Positions 20,895 through 21,266 of a stretch of DNA of 21,266 bases are shown one piece after another. This stretch comes from an archaeon UBA168 (GTDB lineage: Archaea > Thermoproteota > Thermoprotei_A > Marsarchaeales > UBA168), in the NCBI GenBank assembly GCA_002507085.1, contig DAYW01000018.1, positions 11,748-33,013 of the forward strand. Reading direction: 5' to 3'. Both the position numbers and the translations under genes were made by a program. The notes beneath the pieces are model-generated. The model did no database searches, was not told the origin of the DNA, and was given only the letters and a program-made list of their open reading frames with translations. The stretch's first letter is position 1. Each line of letters opens with the position of its first letter.

Positions 20895-21266
20895 CATTAG
20901 TGGCATGTGGAACCCTCTAAAGGGAGGGGAATGCAGAACCCAGAGGACTTTTTGCGCTAACGCCGTACCTACCCATTGGCCAAAACGAGCAAGAGCCGGT
21001 GCGGCAAGCTCGCCTTGTAGACCAACGCCCACACAGCCTCATTTGCACGGCCGGCAACGGTCTGACGTCAGGCCTCTCACGATGCACAAGGGATCGAGCA
21101 TGGCCGTTGAAGTAGGCGCCTTGCCCGAAAACGCGATAGCCCGCGTGCGGTTGTGCGCGCTTCACGGGGTTTTCGAGCGGCGAGGGGTTTGCCGCTTTGT
21201 TGCGCAGTTAAAAAACGCCCATAAGCTTTGGAGTTTCACTGAAATTTTTTAGTAATGAATTTCGGG
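20895..21266. other. Gene-free, GC-richer, hairpin-rich end region
   Basis: No convincing protein is seen on either strand. Frames that are open here are Arg/Pro/Cys-rich and lack a ribosome site. Structure is visible: CCCT-CTAA-AGGG just after DUF2070 (possible terminator), a compound hairpin with outer GAGC/GCTC and inner GCCG-GTG-CGGC around 20988-21012, the palindrome CTGACGTCAG (21062-21071), AGCGGC/GCCGCT (21176-21196), and GAAATT/AATTTC at the very end (21241-21263). No SRP RNA, RNase P RNA, 5S or tRNA signature was recognised. A noncoding RNA or the upstream region of the next gene are both possible. Confidence 0.35.

Noticed and set aside
20928..20960. CAGAACCC...GGACTTT as part of RNase P RNA
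   Set aside because: The two conserved-looking pieces are in the wrong order and orientation, and no partner core motif was found nearby.
20905..21252. 115-codon open frame after DUF2070
   Set aside because: Arg/Pro/Cys-rich, no family resemblance, starts without promoter or ribosome site, and the opposite strand is equally open; it looks like GC-rich noncoding sequence.
1..21266. CRISPR arrays, insertion sequences, attachment sites
   Set aside because: No regularly spaced repeats, transposase motifs or terminal repeats were seen; the only long exact repeat is the nrdD/btuF operator-promoter pair.

Overview
The window comes from an archaeon of the Thermoproteota (TACK) type, probably thermophilic and at least partly anaerobic. 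The evidence is archaeal-type PheRS (separate alpha and beta genes), TyrRS and phosphopantetheine adenylyltransferase, a Sec61-beta gene, the DUF1512 and DUF2070 families, a TFIIB-like factor, an anaerobic class III ribonucleotide reductase, TATA boxes 23-30 bp upstream of start codons (leaderless transcripts), and a tRNA gene with several small bulge-helix-bulge introns. Arginine is mostly AGG/AGA and isoleucine often ATA. I cannot place it to genus.

Layout. 1-387: 3' end of an unrecognised gene. 390-2785 (minus): a DtxR/MntR-type regulator and a NicO-like metal permease in one operon, followed by a Gfo/Idh/MocA oxidoreductase with its own TATA box. A 19-bp DtxR-type operator lies just upstream of the regulator. 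2879-3379: a small membrane protein. 3387-3518 (minus): tRNA-Ile(GAT), interrupted by three introns. 3659-4213 (minus): a TFIIB core domain without zinc ribbon. 4432-6622 (plus): dUTPase/dCTP-deaminase-family enzyme, HTH-phosphoribosyltransferase regulator and CobD, tightly packed.

6614-12071 (minus): nrdD-nrdG-btuF-btuC-btuD, joining anaerobic dNTP synthesis to cobamide uptake. The nrdD promoter and a second promoter inside the end of nrdG, ahead of btuF, carry the same 17-bp palindrome at the same 3-nt distance from the same TATA sequence. This implies one unknown regulator for both modules. 12351-13847 (minus): a DUF1512 protein and a two-TM zinc-ribbon protein. 13947-17386 (plus): coaD-pheS-pheT. 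17387-17851: a poorly coding gap with two doubtful small ORFs. 17852-20894 (plus): tyrS, Sec61-beta and DUF2070. 20895-21266: no convincing gene, but several hairpins.

The strongest leads are the duplicated nrdD/btuF operator, the three-intron tRNA-Ile whose second intron can adopt its splicing motif only after the first is removed, the zinc-ribbon-less TFB, and the DtxR box next to a regulator whose metal ligands look altered. All alignments to families are from memory and by eye; no searches or folding programs were run.
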